From Chloroflexota bacterium (GTDB lineage: Bacteria; Chloroflexota; UBA6077; JACCZL01), in assembly GCA_030447245.1 (NCBI GenBank), contig JAUJPG010000002.1, forward strand, positions 137,486 to 201,485: a DNA stretch of 64,000 nucleotides, written 5' to 3'. The translations under genes and the position numbers were made by a program. The notes below the pieces were generated by a model, which had not been told where the DNA came from, made no database searches, and saw only the letters and a list, made by a program, of their open reading frames with translations. Positions 31,972 to 41,465 of this stretch are shown in pieces. How positions within the stretch are numbered: the stretch's first letter is position 1; each line of letters starts with the position of its first letter.

Positions 31972-33464
31972 TGGAAGGTCGGCGCGACGCCCACGAGGGC
32001 ATCGGCCAGCGATTCCGCGCCCGCGCTGATCTTCTCGCCGTCCTGCTCATAGCCGGGCTGGCCCTGGCGATCCGCCTGGCCTTTGCCTTTCGCGCGCCGC
32101 CGTTCGTCACCAACGACAGTCTCAGCTACCTACTCCCGGGCTGGGATCTCGCTCAGGGGCTCGGCTTCGCCCCGATTTTGAAGCGGCCGCCCCTCTATCC
32201 GGCGTTCGTTGGTGGCGTGATCGCGCTCTTTGGTGAGGAACCGCGGGTGCTGATACTCGTCCAGCATGTGCTCGGCGCGGCGACGGCCGTGGGGGCGTCG
32301 GCATTGGGGCGTGGGCTCTATGGCCGGGCTGCAGGCCTGGTGGCGGGCGTGCTGACCGCCGCAAGCGGCCCGCTCATCATCACCGAGCAGTACATCATGA
32401 GCGAGACCCTGTTCGCGGCACTCCTGATGTCCACGCTGCTGGGCTTCATGTCCGGCCTGCGCAGGCCTTCGTTCGGGCGCTTCGCGCTCGTCGGGGTCCT
32501 AGTCGGCCTTGCGGCGCTCACCCGCCCGATCGGTCAGGTGGTCGCGCTCCTGCTCGTCGCCGCGCTGCCGCTCCTGCTCGCTCAGCCGCGTTGGGCGCTC
32601 CGCTACGGAGCGGTGATGCTCGGATGTTATGCCGCGATCGTCCTGCCCTGGATGACGCGCAACCAGCTCGTTCAGGGGACATTCTCGATTGCCGGAGGGC
32701 TAGGCGAGGGTCTGGCAGTGCGGACGATCCGCTACAACCAGCAATTCGACTTCCGAGATCCGCCCGGTGGTGAGGCCGACCGACTGCTAGTGCGCGCGCG
32801 GCGGATCTACCGAGAGGAGGCCAGCGAAGGCTCGGCGTTCGAGTTGGCGCGCCGCCTTCGCGAGGAACTGGGGGTGAGCGAGGCCGTCGCGGACGGTCTG
32901 ATGCGGCGGATGGCGACCGACGTCATCCTGCGTCAGCCCGGGTACTATGCTCAGACCACGGCTGAGATGGTCGCCGACACGTTTGCGGGACGTCCTGTTC
33001 GCTTGCGGCAGGACTGGTTACCGTGGCGCAACATCGCCTGGGAGCCACGCGTTGCCCACTTGCTACCCGCGGCGACCCCGGGCGAGGACCGCGCGTTCGG
33101 GTCCGCCGAAGCGCTGGTCACGATCTTTGACCCGGCTCGGGGGGCATTCCCGTTGCTTCTGGCCGCGCTCGCAATGATCGGGGGCGCGGGCGGCCTCACC
33201 TCCGATCGACGACCGGCCCTGCTGCTGGCTGTCCTGACGGGCGCGATGCTACTCGTAGGCGCCGCGTTGATCGGTATCGAGTGGCGCTATCGCTATCCGC
33301 TCGATCCAATCATCCACGTGCTGGCTGCCGGTGGCTGCGTGAGGCTGATGTTCGTCGGATCGCCGTTTGCGAGAGCTTTGCGCGAACCCCGAACCGCCGC
33401 TAACGGGAGCGTGTCCGGCGCGGCTCGAGTCGACGGGAAAACTTATTCTGAGTCGACGATGTGA
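31971..33464 (+). CDS. Multi-spanning membrane glycosyltransferase, family 39/PMT-like
   Basis: 497 residues with about ten membrane helices. The N-terminal loop RLAFAFRAPPFVTNDSLSYL holds the acidic residue used as catalytic base in GT-C enzymes (here Asn-Asp). PLYPAFVGGVIALFGEEPRV matches the dolichyl-phosphate-mannose transferase-like family. A soluble loop (about residues 245-345) separates the helix sets. The acceptor and lipid-linked sugar are unknown. Translationally coupled to the DUF59 gene. Confidence 0.82.
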   Translation: MEGRRDAHEGIGQRFRARADLLAVLLIAGLALAIRLAFAFRAPPFVTNDSLSYLLPGWDLAQGLGFAPILKRPPLYPAFVGGVIALFGEEPRVLILVQHVLGAATAVGASALGRGLYGRAAGLVAGVLTAASGPLIITEQYIMSETLFAALLMSTLLGFMSGLRRPSFGRFALVGVLVGLAALTRPIGQVVALLLVAALPLLLAQPRWALRYGAVMLGCYAAIVLPWMTRNQLVQGTFSIAGGLGEGLAVRTIRYNQQFDFRDPPGGEADRLLVRARRIYREEASEGSAFELARRLREELGVSEAVADGLMRRMATDVILRQPGYYAQTTAEMVADTFAGRPVRLRQDWLPWRNIAWEPRVAHLLPAATPGEDRAFGSAEALVTIFDPARGAFPLLLAALAMIGGAGGLTSDRRPALLLAVLTGAMLLVGAALIGIEWRYRYPLDPIIHVLAAGGCVRLMFVGSPFARALREPRTAANGSVSGAARVDGKTYSESTM

Positions 33465-33480
33465 ACACCGGAGTCGAGCG

Positions 33481-34281
33481 ATGACCGTCTGGACGCGACG
33501 CCGCGACGACGTGGGCGGGATCCAACTCCAGGTCCGTGAGCTGGCCTCGGAGGGCCCGATGCTGGTGCTGCTTCACGGGCTCGGGGCGTCCGGCGCGGTT
33601 TGGCAGGGGATCGGCCGCCGGCTGCATCCGACGTTTCGGCTGTTGGCGCCTGACCTGCGCGGCCACGGTGAGAGCGACAAGCCGTCGGCCGGCTACTTGC
33701 CTCGCGACTACGTCGGCGACATTGCCACGCTGCTCGGACACGAGACGTCGTTGCCGGTGCATGTGCTCGGTCACTCACTGGGAGCGGTAGTGGCGGCGCT
33801 GGTGGCTGCCGAGCAGCCGGAGATCGTCCGCAAGCTAGTGTTGGTCGACCCGCCATTCGACCCACTGCGACCGCGCGAACACATCGCCGCGGTTGAGCGG
33901 CTGCGTCACGCGCGGCCGGGCGAGCTGGAGCGCTACCTCCAGGGAGGCCAGCAGCGGGGTGAGCCGAAGATGGGCGACCTGTACGTCAAGGCGCTCGCCG
34001 AGCTTCTGCGTGCCGCCGCCGATGGCGCATTCCAGGCCGCGCTCCACGCCGAGCCCGGTTTTCCGATGGTCGTCGCCGCGCTGCCCTCGATCCAGGCGCC
34101 GACGCTGGTGATCGCTGCCGATCCCGCGCTCGACGCCGCCCTCGGCGCCGAAGCTGCCCGCGCAATCGCGGAGCGTTGCCCGCGCGGGGAGCTGGTCACG
34201 ATCCGGGGTGCTAGCCATGCCGTGCATGCCTCGCATCCCCGCGAGTTCGCCAAGGCCATCCAGGCGTTCCTGCTAGAGTGA
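33481..34281 (+). CDS. Alpha/beta-fold hydrolase
   Basis: 266 residues. The oxyanion-hole segment is VLLHGLGASGAVWQG, then LRGHGESDKPSAGY, the nucleophile Ser99 in VLGHSLGAVVAAL and the catalytic His246 in GASHAVHASHP. The acid is probably Asp in VIAADPALD. The GHSLG elbow and short cap resemble esterases and C-C bond hydrolases; the substrate cannot be fixed. The start at 33481 follows GAGCG weakly. Confidence 0.88.
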   Translation: MTVWTRRRDDVGGIQLQVRELASEGPMLVLLHGLGASGAVWQGIGRRLHPTFRLLAPDLRGHGESDKPSAGYLPRDYVGDIATLLGHETSLPVHVLGHSLGAVVAALVAAEQPEIVRKLVLVDPPFDPLRPREHIAAVERLRHARPGELERYLQGGQQRGEPKMGDLYVKALAELLRAAADGAFQAALHAEPGFPMVVAALPSIQAPTLVIAADPALDAALGAEAARAIAERCPRGELVTIRGASHAVHASHPREFAKAIQAFLLE

Positions 34282-34309
34282 GAATCGCGGTACGTGGAGG
34301 AGTGATCGG

Positions 34310-35080
34310 ATGAACCCCTTTGACCTGAGCCACAAGGTGGCGATTGTGACCGGTGGCAATGGCGGAATCGGACTTGGAATCGCGCGCGGGCTGATCCAAG
34401 CGGGCGCAAACGTCGCTGTAGCGGGCCGCAGCCGGGAGAAGACCAAGACGGCCGTCGCCGAACTTGGTGAGCTTCGCAAGGGGTCCGCGATCGGCGTAGA
34501 CGTCGACGTGACCAAGGAGGGTCAGGTCGGAGACATGGTGGAGCACGCAGTCGCGCGGTTCGGGCGGCTCGACATCCTCGTCAACAACGCGGGCATCGGC
34601 ATCCGGAAGCGCCCCGAGGAGTACAGCCTTGAGGAGTTCGAGCGGGTCGTGAGCACGAACCTGACCGCCGTCTTCCTTGGCTGCCGGGCCGCCTATCCAG
34701 AGCTCAAGCGTGCGGGTGGCGGGAAGATCGTCAACATCGGGTCGATGGCGAGCCTGTTTGGCCACCCGTTTGCGACACCGTACGCCGGTAGCAAGGGCGG
34801 CGTGGTCCAGATGACCAAGAGCCTGGCGATCGCCTGGGCCGTAGACAACATCCAGGTCAACAGCATCTTGCCTGGCTGGATCGAGACGGACATGACGAAC
34901 GCGGCCCGCGGGTACATGCCGGACTTGTACGACCGCGTGCTCGCGCGGACCCCGGCCGGTCGATGGGGACGACCGGACGACCTGGCTGGGACCGCGGTCT
35001 ATCTGGCCAGCCGGGCGAGTGACTTCGTCACCGGAGTGAGCATCCCAATTGACGGCGGCTACGCGGTCCAGATGCCGTAG
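34310..35080 (+). CDS. SDR-family NAD(P)-dependent oxidoreductase
   Basis: 256 residues, classical short-chain dehydrogenase. The cofactor loop is VTGGNGGIGLGIA, Arg40 in VAGRSR suggests NADP preference, and the NNAG motif is ILVNNAGIG. The catalytic triad is Ser145, Tyr158 and Lys162 (YAGSK). The C-terminus IDGGYAVQMP is typical of FabG-like and gluconate dehydrogenase-like members. GGAGGAGTG precedes the ATG. Likely co-transcribed with the hydrolase, 28 bases upstream. Confidence 0.92.
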   Translation: MNPFDLSHKVAIVTGGNGGIGLGIARGLIQAGANVAVAGRSREKTKTAVAELGELRKGSAIGVDVDVTKEGQVGDMVEHAVARFGRLDILVNNAGIGIRKRPEEYSLEEFERVVSTNLTAVFLGCRAAYPELKRAGGGKIVNIGSMASLFGHPFATPYAGSKGGVVQMTKSLAIAWAVDNIQVNSILPGWIETDMTNAARGYMPDLYDRVLARTPAGRWGRPDDLAGTAVYLASRASDFVTGVSIPIDGGYAVQMP

Positions 35081-35118
35081 CGGAGGAGGCTGGCCGCAGT
35101 AGGTCTAGAAAAACCGCC

Positions 35119-36255
35119 CTACTCTCTCTCGCGCACTGACTCCTGTGTGCTCCGCGGAAAGGGCTCGCCTAGCTCGATGCCGAGGGCTTCCAGGTCGGCG
35201 ACCAGCGCCGGGTGCAGCGGAATGCCCCGCGCGCGCCGGTCCAGCTCGATGTGCCGCTCAGGATCGCCAGGAACGAGCACCGGATGCGCAGGATCCAGCG
35301 GCGGTGTAGCTCGCCACTCCCGGATGGCGCGGTCCATCATTGCTTCGAACGCCTCGCGCGGCCTGAAACTGTCTACGCGAATTGCTCCGAAAAACTGCCC
35401 GACACCCTCGACCTGAGTCAGCATCGGGGAGGTGCCGATGCCACTTAGGACCCCGGCCAGCACGTCCACCATGGCGGCGAGGCCGTACCCTTTGTAGCCG
35501 CCAGTCTCGGGCAGGCCGCCGAGCGGCAATAGCCAGCCGCCCGCCCAAACGGCGGCAGGATCCTCGGTTGCTCCGCCCTCAGCATCCTGCGCCCAGGTAC
35601 GCGGGATCCGCTTGCCGGTACGGCGTGCCAGAATCAGCTTGCCCACCGCCACACCACTGGTTGCCATGTCAAGAATCAACGGCGCTTCCTGACCGGCCGG
35701 CGCGGCAAAGGCAATCGGATTGGTCCCGAGCATCGCCGCCGCGCCGTATGCCGGAGCGACGTACGGGCGGCTGTTGCAGACCGAGACGCCTATCATCCCC
35801 TCGGAAATGGCCTGGAGGGGATAGTGGGCCGCCATGCCGTAGTGGCGGCCGTTCGTGACGGCTACCCAGCCACTGCCCACCTGACGCGCCTTGGCGATCG
35901 CGAGCTGCATGCCCGCCGTCGCTCCGGCTGCTCCGAGGCCAAGATCATTGTCCAGCAACGCGGTGCTCGGCGTCTGGTGCAGGATGCGCCGGTTTGGTCG
36001 CGCGTTTACCGAGCCGTCCCGCAGTCCGGGGACGTACGAGCGATTGTCCGTCAGCATGTTGATGCCGTGCGAGTCGACGCCGCGGAGATCGGCGTGGACG
36101 AGGGCCTCGGCAGTCGCAGCGGCGTCCTCGTGAGCCCCAAGTCGGGCGAGGACCGCTGCCATGAACACCCGCAGCTCGGCGGCGTCGTAGCGAGGCAGTG
36201 TGGGCGAGGCCGAGATCACGGTTTGAGGCTCGAGGGTGTGTATGTCACGAGTCAC
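35119..36255 (-). CDS. Malate/L-lactate/ureidoglycolate dehydrogenase family (Ldh2) oxidoreductase
   Basis: About 378 residues from the GTG at 36255. GTG 36219 is another candidate, and a longer frame to 36504 has an unrelated N-terminus. NAD(P)-dependent 2-hydroxyacid oxidation is expected. Family sequence: HADLRGVDSHGINML (His and Asp of the active site), ALLDNDLGLGAAG, VAVTNGRHYGMAAHYPLQA, MLGTNPIAFAAPAG, LILDMATSGVAVGKL and GGYKGYGLAAMVDVLAGVLS. It converges with the SDR gene and is divergent from the LysM gene. Confidence 0.9.
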   Translation of the reverse strand: MTRDIHTLEPQTVISASPTLPRYDAAELRVFMAAVLARLGAHEDAAATAEALVHADLRGVDSHGINMLTDNRSYVPGLRDGSVNARPNRRILHQTPSTALLDNDLGLGAAGATAGMQLAIAKARQVGSGWVAVTNGRHYGMAAHYPLQAISEGMIGVSVCNSRPYVAPAYGAAAMLGTNPIAFAAPAGQEAPLILDMATSGVAVGKLILARRTGKRIPRTWAQDAEGGATEDPAAVWAGGWLLPLGGLPETGGYKGYGLAAMVDVLAGVLSGIGTSPMLTQVEGVGQFFGAIRVDSFRPREAFEAMMDRAIREWRATPPLDPAHPVLVPGDPERHIELDRRARGIPLHPALVADLEALGIELGEPFPRSTQESVRERE

Positions 36256-36392
36256 CCCTCCGAACTCGGCATAGGCGAGCTCGCAACCGGCGCTCAAGGT
36301 TGTTGAGCGTCCGAAATAGCGTGATCGGGCGCATTGTCGCGGAGCCTCTATGTTCGACTCACGAGATGGTACTCCGGGCCGAGGCACCGGCG

Positions 36393-36398
36393 TATAAT
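36393..36398 (+). promoter_or_regulatory. Probable -10 box ahead of the LysM gene
   Basis: A perfect TATAAT, about 97 bases before the LysM ATG. No good -35 hexamer was found at the usual distance. Confidence 0.4.
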
Positions 36399-36494
36399 GC
36401 GCCGCACCTTCGGTCAACTCGCTCGCCCCGAGTACAGGGCAGCCGCGCCCAGGGGACGAAGTGGGCGGGGACAAGGTCGGGGACGGGAACGCGC

Positions 36495-37142
36495 ATGGCG
36501 CCATCCAACTCGACCGGCGGGGATCTGGTCGACCAGGTCCGAGATTGGCTGGATCGCCAGCGTGAGCGATTCACCGGCCGTCGTCCCGGCGTACCTGCTC
36601 CTCGGCCGAGCCGACGCATGTCGACCCGGTCTCAGGCCGTGCCGCTCGGCAGCGCTGAAGCTCGGACGGTCGGGCCGCGTCGACCGCCTGAACGGAGGGT
36701 CGGTACTGCTGAGCGGGCGGAGCGGAGCGCGTACACGCTGGTGTTCGCCGCCGTCCTGGGCGTGCTTGTCCTCGGCTTGTTCTTCACGCTGAGCTGGATA
36801 CTCGGTCTGGGCAGTGGGTCTGGGTCGGGAGCCCAGCCTGTTGCCTCGCCAGTGGTCTCTGCGCCCGCCGGCCAGTTGCCTAGTCCCGCTCCGCTGTCAC
36901 CCTCGTCTGCCATCGCCGCGTCTCCTTCGCCGTCACCCTCACCCGATGCGGGTCTCGCCGCGCCCGCGGTGGGACGGGTCCACGTGGTCGAGGCCGGTGA
37001 CACCCTTAACCGGCTTGCCCAGCGTTACGGGGTGACGGTCGACGGGATCATGCAGGCCAACGGATTCTCGGACCGCAACCGTATTCTCCGCATTGGCGAA
37101 CGGCTTGTGATTCCGGATGCGGCGTCGCCCGTGCCAAGGTAG
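36495..37142 (+). CDS. Membrane-anchored LysM-domain protein
   Basis: 215 residues. A basic cytoplasmic N-terminus is followed by a single membrane helix at about residues 80-105 (TLVFAAVLGVLVLGLFFTLS), a Pro/Ser/Ala-rich linker, and one C-terminal LysM repeat starting VHVVEAGDTLNRLAQRYGVT and ending GERLVIP. It should bind peptidoglycan outside the membrane. No catalytic domain is present, so an envelope-tethering role is likely. Confidence 0.88.
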   Translation: MAPSNSTGGDLVDQVRDWLDRQRERFTGRRPGVPAPRPSRRMSTRSQAVPLGSAEARTVGPRRPPERRVGTAERAERSAYTLVFAAVLGVLVLGLFFTLSWILGLGSGSGSGAQPVASPVVSAPAGQLPSPAPLSPSSAIAASPSPSPSPDAGLAAPAVGRVHVVEAGDTLNRLAQRYGVTVDGIMQANGFSDRNRILRIGERLVIPDAASPVPR

Positions 37143-37176
37143 GGGCGCGTCAGGGGCGGTCTTGTGGACGAGGTCG

Positions 37177-37560
37177 CTACGTGGGTGGCCTTGACTGGTC
37201 GGGGCGGCGCTGCCGCTCATCACGCTCCCGTTGTTGACGCACGTCACGTTCTCGCCGCTTCTGTTCGTCACGGCCGCGACGATCCTCCTGCTCAGTCTCC
37301 GCCCACACGGCCGCCATTGTCCGCCACGCGGCGTTGATGAGCGTTTCCGTGTCGCTCGCCGCCATCTCCCAGGCAGGATCGTTCGTCTTGGCCAACTCCC
37401 AGCATCGGTGCTGGATGTGCACGCCCAGCTCAGCGGTCAACGCAGCCAGCAGGTACGTGCCCTGTCGATAGTCGACCTCTTCGGAGCGTTCGACGAGCTG
37501 GTCGACGAGCGACAGCGCGTGCTGGCGCGCTTGTACCTCCAGTTCCTCGCGGCTAGCCAA
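37177..37560 (-). CDS. Conserved-looking small helical protein with charged tail
   Basis: 127 residues. The first 90 form a helical domain (ALSLVDQLVERSEEVDYRQG, LLAALTAELGVHIQHRCWEL, WEMAASDTETLINAAWRTMA). The last 35 are Arg/Glu/Gln-rich, probably a coiled or disordered tail that may bind nucleic acid. Composition and codon use look like a real protein. No family recognised. Confidence 0.55.
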   Translation of the reverse strand: MASREELEVQARQHALSLVDQLVERSEEVDYRQGTYLLAALTAELGVHIQHRCWELAKTNDPAWEMAASDTETLINAAWRTMAAVWAETEQEDRRGRDEQKRRERDVRQQRERDERQRRPDQSRPPT

Positions 37561-37624
37561 GGACTAATCACCCTGCGCAATGAACGACTTGGTCATCGCC
37601 GCGATCACGACGATCAGGCAGGGC

Positions 37625-37852
37625 CTATGAGGCGCGGCTCGCGCGACGGTCGGCCAAGACGGTAATCGCGGGCGGCACCAGCGGCGAATCTTCGGCTTCC
37701 AGATACACGTTGCCACCGCAGGACCCGCAATGCGAACGCCGGTTACGCTGAACCAGCCGCGGCGCCGACACCAGCTGCTGAAAGCGACCCGCTCGGACGT
37801 ACCCGGCCCCCCGCCCGCACATCATGCACTTGACGTTGTACGTCTGCTGCAT
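37625..37852 (-). CDS. Small zinc-ribbon protein
   Basis: 75 residues with two Cys pairs, VKCMMCGRGAGYVRAG and SHCGSCGGNVYLEAE, a complete four-Cys zinc ribbon. It may bind nucleic acid or act as a protein adaptor. Upstream on the minus strand there is room for its own promoter. Family not identified. Confidence 0.7.
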   Translation of the reverse strand: MQQTYNVKCMMCGRGAGYVRAGRFQQLVSAPRLVQRNRRSHCGSCGGNVYLEAEDSPLVPPAITVLADRRASRAS

Positions 37853-37994
37853 CGTTCCACCTCGTTACGGAACGTCCATCCTGCCGGTGCCCGCCGCACG
37901 ACGAGTCTGATGTCACAGGAATGTGATCCGTGAACGGCAAGGACCGTGCCAGACGTCTCACCGCTGGTGCGACAATCGGTGCTCGGCGGTCGCG

Positions 37995-40670
37995 CTAACG
38001 GGTCAGGCCGGGCGAACTGGTTGCGCCGCTGCCATGATAGATAGTCCGTTCGACGACGACCGGTTTGTCTGCCACGATGCGAGCCGATACGTCGGAATCA
38101 GGCATGAACTGATTGACATCGAACGTCATTCGACTCGTCGGGCGCATCAGCACGCTTCTGGTCACGGGCAGTTGACTCTCGCCACCAGCGAAGGTGACAT
38201 CGACCTGGGTCGCTTCCGCGTTCGGATTCAGGAGCGCCAGCACCTCACGATTCGACCCACGCGTCGAACCGCCCGGAACGTACCATTCGGTGTCGGGAAT
38301 TGGGACGGCCGCGGCATTGTGACCGCCGGCGCCTCCGAACAGATAGACCGAACGCTCGACCACGATCGGCTGGTCCGCATCGATGCGCGCGCCGAAGGTG
38401 GTGTTCGGCGCAACGGTGTCCGCGAACAAGCTCAATCTGGTGCTCGGGTCGAGCGCGTAGTAGGCTGGAGTCGTGGTGCCGTCCTCGGTCATCAAGGTTA
38501 GGGCCACGTTGGCTACCTCGCTCCCCGGGTTCTGCAGCAGAATCCAGGTGTCCGATCCGGCGCGTGTGTCCCCCTCCGCCAGGAACCACGTCTTCCCCGG
38601 TGTCTTGACGCCGACGGACCCATGCCCGCCGGTTCCATTCGCGAAATACATTGACCGCTCCACGACGATCGGCAAGTCAGAGCTGACGAAGGTCGCGAAA
38701 CCTATTGAAGGCAGCACGTCATTCATGTGGAGCCCCACCCGCGCCAACGGCGCAAGCGGCTGGTTGACCTCAATGATTTCTCCACTCTCGGGCATCAACC
38801 TCAGCCGCACGTTCGCCGGGAGCGGCTGCGGGTTCTGGAGGACGATCCAGGTGTCGAACGGTGGCTGAGTTGAACCTTCCGCCAGGAACCAGGTTCGCGA
38901 GGGCGAACGGGTGCCTATGCCGCCGATCGCATCGTTGCCGAAGTAGACCGAGCGCTCGGCAAAGACTGTCGTGTCGGCGTCAACCCGAATCGAGACGAGT
39001 GCGTTCGGGACGACGTCGTTGACGCGGATGGTGCGGCGGCTATTCGGCCCGAGCATGACGGTCTCCTCGGCCACGAGCCCATCCTGGGTGGTGTACCCGA
39101 TGCGTGCCGATGCGGCGATTGCAAGCGGATTCTGGAGCACAAGCGACGTCTCGAATGGTGGGGACGTGTTGCCGTCGGCGAAAAACCAGCTCAGCGGCTC
39201 CGCCGGCAGTGGGCCTGGCTGGGGCAGGGGGCGCAAGCTCGGCAATCCGCCGGGTGTTGCCGCCACGGCTGGGGTTGGCGTGGGTTGGGCCAGGCCGGGC
39301 CTGATCGGCACGCGCGTAGGTACCAGCGTTGCAAGCGGCCCAGGCGCAGGGGCCGGCGTCTCGGTGGGCGCCAGTATGGGTCTCGCCGTCGACCCGACCG
39401 CCGACACGGAACGCGCGGCGTTGATCCGGCCAGCGCCAGCCGTTGCGTCCGGGAGTTCTGGGGTGATCCGGTCGGCGGCCTGAAGGATCGCGGCTCGCAG
39501 CTCCACTGCCGTCTGCTCTGGCTTGAGTGCAAGCAGCAGGGCGGCCAGGCCGGAGACATGCGGGGCCGCTGCTGACGTCCCGCTACTGGTGATGTAAAGG
39601 CCGGTCCCCGCTCCGCGCCAGGCCGTGCCAGCGATGTTGACGCCGGGCGCCGCGACAGCCACGTACGGGTGCCGCTGGGAGAAGGCCGGTACATCATCGT
39701 CTTCGTCGATCGCTCCCACGGCCAGGACCGACGGGTATGCCGCGGGGTAGATCACTTCGTTGCCGCGGTCGCCCGTGTTGCCGGCGGCGGCGACGACCAG
39801 CACGCCGCGCCGCTCGGCGAAACGGATCGCCTCTTCGAGCAGTCGCGAGGGGTACGGTGTACCGGAAGACACGTTGATAATTCGAGCGCGGTTCTCGACC
39901 GCGAAGATGATGCCGCGCGACACCGCCGCGTCCGGCCCAAGCCCCTGGCTGTCTAAGACCTTGACCGGCAGCACCCGCGTTCGCCAGGCAATCCCGGCGA
40001 TCCCCTCAGCGTTGTTGCCCAGCGCGGCGATCACGCCGGCGATGTAGGTTCCGTGAGAAGCATCGTCGGAAGCGTTCGGGTCATCATTGACGAAGTCGTA
40101 CCCGCCCAGCACGTTCGTGCCGAGGTCCGGGTGACCAGCATCGACGCCAGTGTCCAGGACCGCGACGACCACGGACGGGCTGCCAGTGGTGGCATCCCAG
40201 GCCGCCTCCATACCGATCTTTCGGAGATTCCACTGATAGCGCGGGTACACCGCGTCGTCCGGCACGAGCTGGGCGCGGGCCAGAGCGTGCCGTTCGGCGT
40301 GGGCGACGCGGGGGTCGGCCGCGAGGGTGACGGTTGCTGCTGCTTCGCCGCCTGGTTCGACACCGAGCTGGACAGCAGCCAGTTGCGGGATCACTCCGAG
40401 GGGGGTGTAGCCGAGCGCACGTGCGTCGGCTATGAAGCCGACTTCGTCGGCGGGATCTCGTAGGAGGACGATCACCTCGCCGGGGACGAACGCCTGGCCC
40501 TCACGCGGCCAGGCGTCGTCCGCGCTAGCCGCCCCGCCTGCTGGCGGCTGCGGAGCAAGCCTGGCGCTGCCTGCTTCGTACCTCGGTAGACCAGTCGACT
40601 CGTCGCCACAACGAGCGCCTAGCAGCGCGAGGAGCAGCAACACCAATAGCGCGCGCGGGGCTCGCCTCAT
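37995..40670 (-). CDS. Secreted subtilisin-like (S8) serine protease lipoprotein with C-terminal repeats
   Basis: 891 residues. Lipoprotein signal ending in LLGARC (Cys21). A propeptide-like region contains GEVIVLLRDPADEVGFI. The S8 catalytic domain has Asp173 in VAVLDTGVDAGHPDLG, His206 in DASHGTYIAG, Asn298 in VVAAAGNTGD and Ser366 in SSGTSAAAPHVSGLA. After a Pro/Thr linker come four repeats of about 98 residues starting near 495, 590, 690 and 790. Each begins Trp-(F/Y)-hydrophobic then a Gly-x-Thr turn and contains 'LVLQNP'-like strands and 'ERSVYF'-like ends. They probably form beta domains that bind surface polymers. Intact. Confidence 0.92.
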   Translation of the reverse strand: MRRAPRALLVLLLLALLGARCGDESTGLPRYEAGSARLAPQPPAGGAASADDAWPREGQAFVPGEVIVLLRDPADEVGFIADARALGYTPLGVIPQLAAVQLGVEPGGEAAATVTLAADPRVAHAERHALARAQLVPDDAVYPRYQWNLRKIGMEAAWDATTGSPSVVVAVLDTGVDAGHPDLGTNVLGGYDFVNDDPNASDDASHGTYIAGVIAALGNNAEGIAGIAWRTRVLPVKVLDSQGLGPDAAVSRGIIFAVENRARIINVSSGTPYPSRLLEEAIRFAERRGVLVVAAAGNTGDRGNEVIYPAAYPSVLAVGAIDEDDDVPAFSQRHPYVAVAAPGVNIAGTAWRGAGTGLYITSSGTSAAAPHVSGLAALLLALKPEQTAVELRAAILQAADRITPELPDATAGAGRINAARSVSAVGSTARPILAPTETPAPAPGPLATLVPTRVPIRPGLAQPTPTPAVAATPGGLPSLRPLPQPGPLPAEPLSWFFADGNTSPPFETSLVLQNPLAIAASARIGYTTQDGLVAEETVMLGPNSRRTIRVNDVVPNALVSIRVDADTTVFAERSVYFGNDAIGGIGTRSPSRTWFLAEGSTQPPFDTWIVLQNPQPLPANVRLRLMPESGEIIEVNQPLAPLARVGLHMNDVLPSIGFATFVSSDLPIVVERSMYFANGTGGHGSVGVKTPGKTWFLAEGDTRAGSDTWILLQNPGSEVANVALTLMTEDGTTTPAYYALDPSTRLSLFADTVAPNTTFGARIDADQPIVVERSVYLFGGAGGHNAAAVPIPDTEWYVPGGSTRGSNREVLALLNPNAEATQVDVTFAGGESQLPVTRSVLMRPTSRMTFDVNQFMPDSDVSARIVADKPVVVERTIYHGSGATSSPGLTR

Positions 40671-40680
40671 GCTGTCGCGG

Positions 40681-41388
40681 TCAGGCCTGCAACGCCTGGA
40701 CCACGTCCGCCACGGCGCGCTGGTTGAGCGGACCCTTGGGAGCGCGCACGTGATTGCGGAGCTGCTTTGCGCCGGTCACCGTTGGTGCGCAGCTCTCGAT
40801 CCTCAGCTTGACCGCCGGGTGGGTGAAGACGACGAGACCATCGACGGGAGGCTCGTGTTCCACGGCCAGGCCTCGGGCGTGGAGCCGTTCGCGGACGCGC
40901 TGGACGCCCTGGGCGACGTCCTGGCCGGGGTCGCCGAGCGGAGAGCGTCCGAACATCGAAAGCAAGCGAGCGAGGCCACCACGTGACTCTCGGTTCCAGC
41001 GATTGGCGCGGCAGGTGATCACGCCATCATGCGCTCGCGGGACCAGCACCCGCACTCCGCCCGGGCTGACGAGAATGTAGTCGGGCAGCGAACTGTGGGC
41101 AAAGGCGAGTAACGTGTAGCGGCTATCAAGCCCCTTGAGCGCGCGAACCAGCGCGGCGTCCTGGCGGAAACGTGGCCCCCAACGGCGCAATGGTACCTGC
41201 CCTAGCGAATACAGCAGCAATCCGAGCGCCATTGAGCCGAAGAGCAGCCCGCTTGCCTCAAAGCTCGTGTCCGGGAGCCTGGTGGAGAGCCATAGTCCAG
41301 CGCCGTAGACGAGTAGCGCGCTCAGGTGGTACATCCAGGCTAGCCGTACCCTGGAGCGAACAAGCTTGTGGTTAACGAGGACGTGCAT
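40681..41388 (-). CDS. Membrane protein with NERD-like nuclease-related domain
   Basis: 235 residues. Two membrane helices near the N-terminus (YHLSALLVYGAGLWLSTRL and ASGLLFGSMALGLLLYSLGQ) precede a soluble domain with DSRYTLLAFAHSSLPDYILV, SPGGVRVLVPRAHDGVITC and VDGLVVFTHPAVKLRIESC. That pattern (D/Y-hxV-x-x-x-G-hxVhhxK/R) resembles NERD domains, which are PD-(D/E)xK-like. The active-site residues are not clear. It ends ten bases before the protease gene start, so the two may be co-transcribed. Confidence 0.55.
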   Translation of the reverse strand: MHVLVNHKLVRSRVRLAWMYHLSALLVYGAGLWLSTRLPDTSFEASGLLFGSMALGLLLYSLGQVPLRRWGPRFRQDAALVRALKGLDSRYTLLAFAHSSLPDYILVSPGGVRVLVPRAHDGVITCRANRWNRESRGGLARLLSMFGRSPLGDPGQDVAQGVQRVRERLHARGLAVEHEPPVDGLVVFTHPAVKLRIESCAPTVTGAKQLRNHVRAPKGPLNQRAVADVVQALQA

Positions 41389-41465
41389 GCGACGGCCACC
41401 AGCGTCGCCATTATAGCCCCGAATCGCTCGGTCAGCGGGTACGTTCCTACTTGATCAGCCAGAGG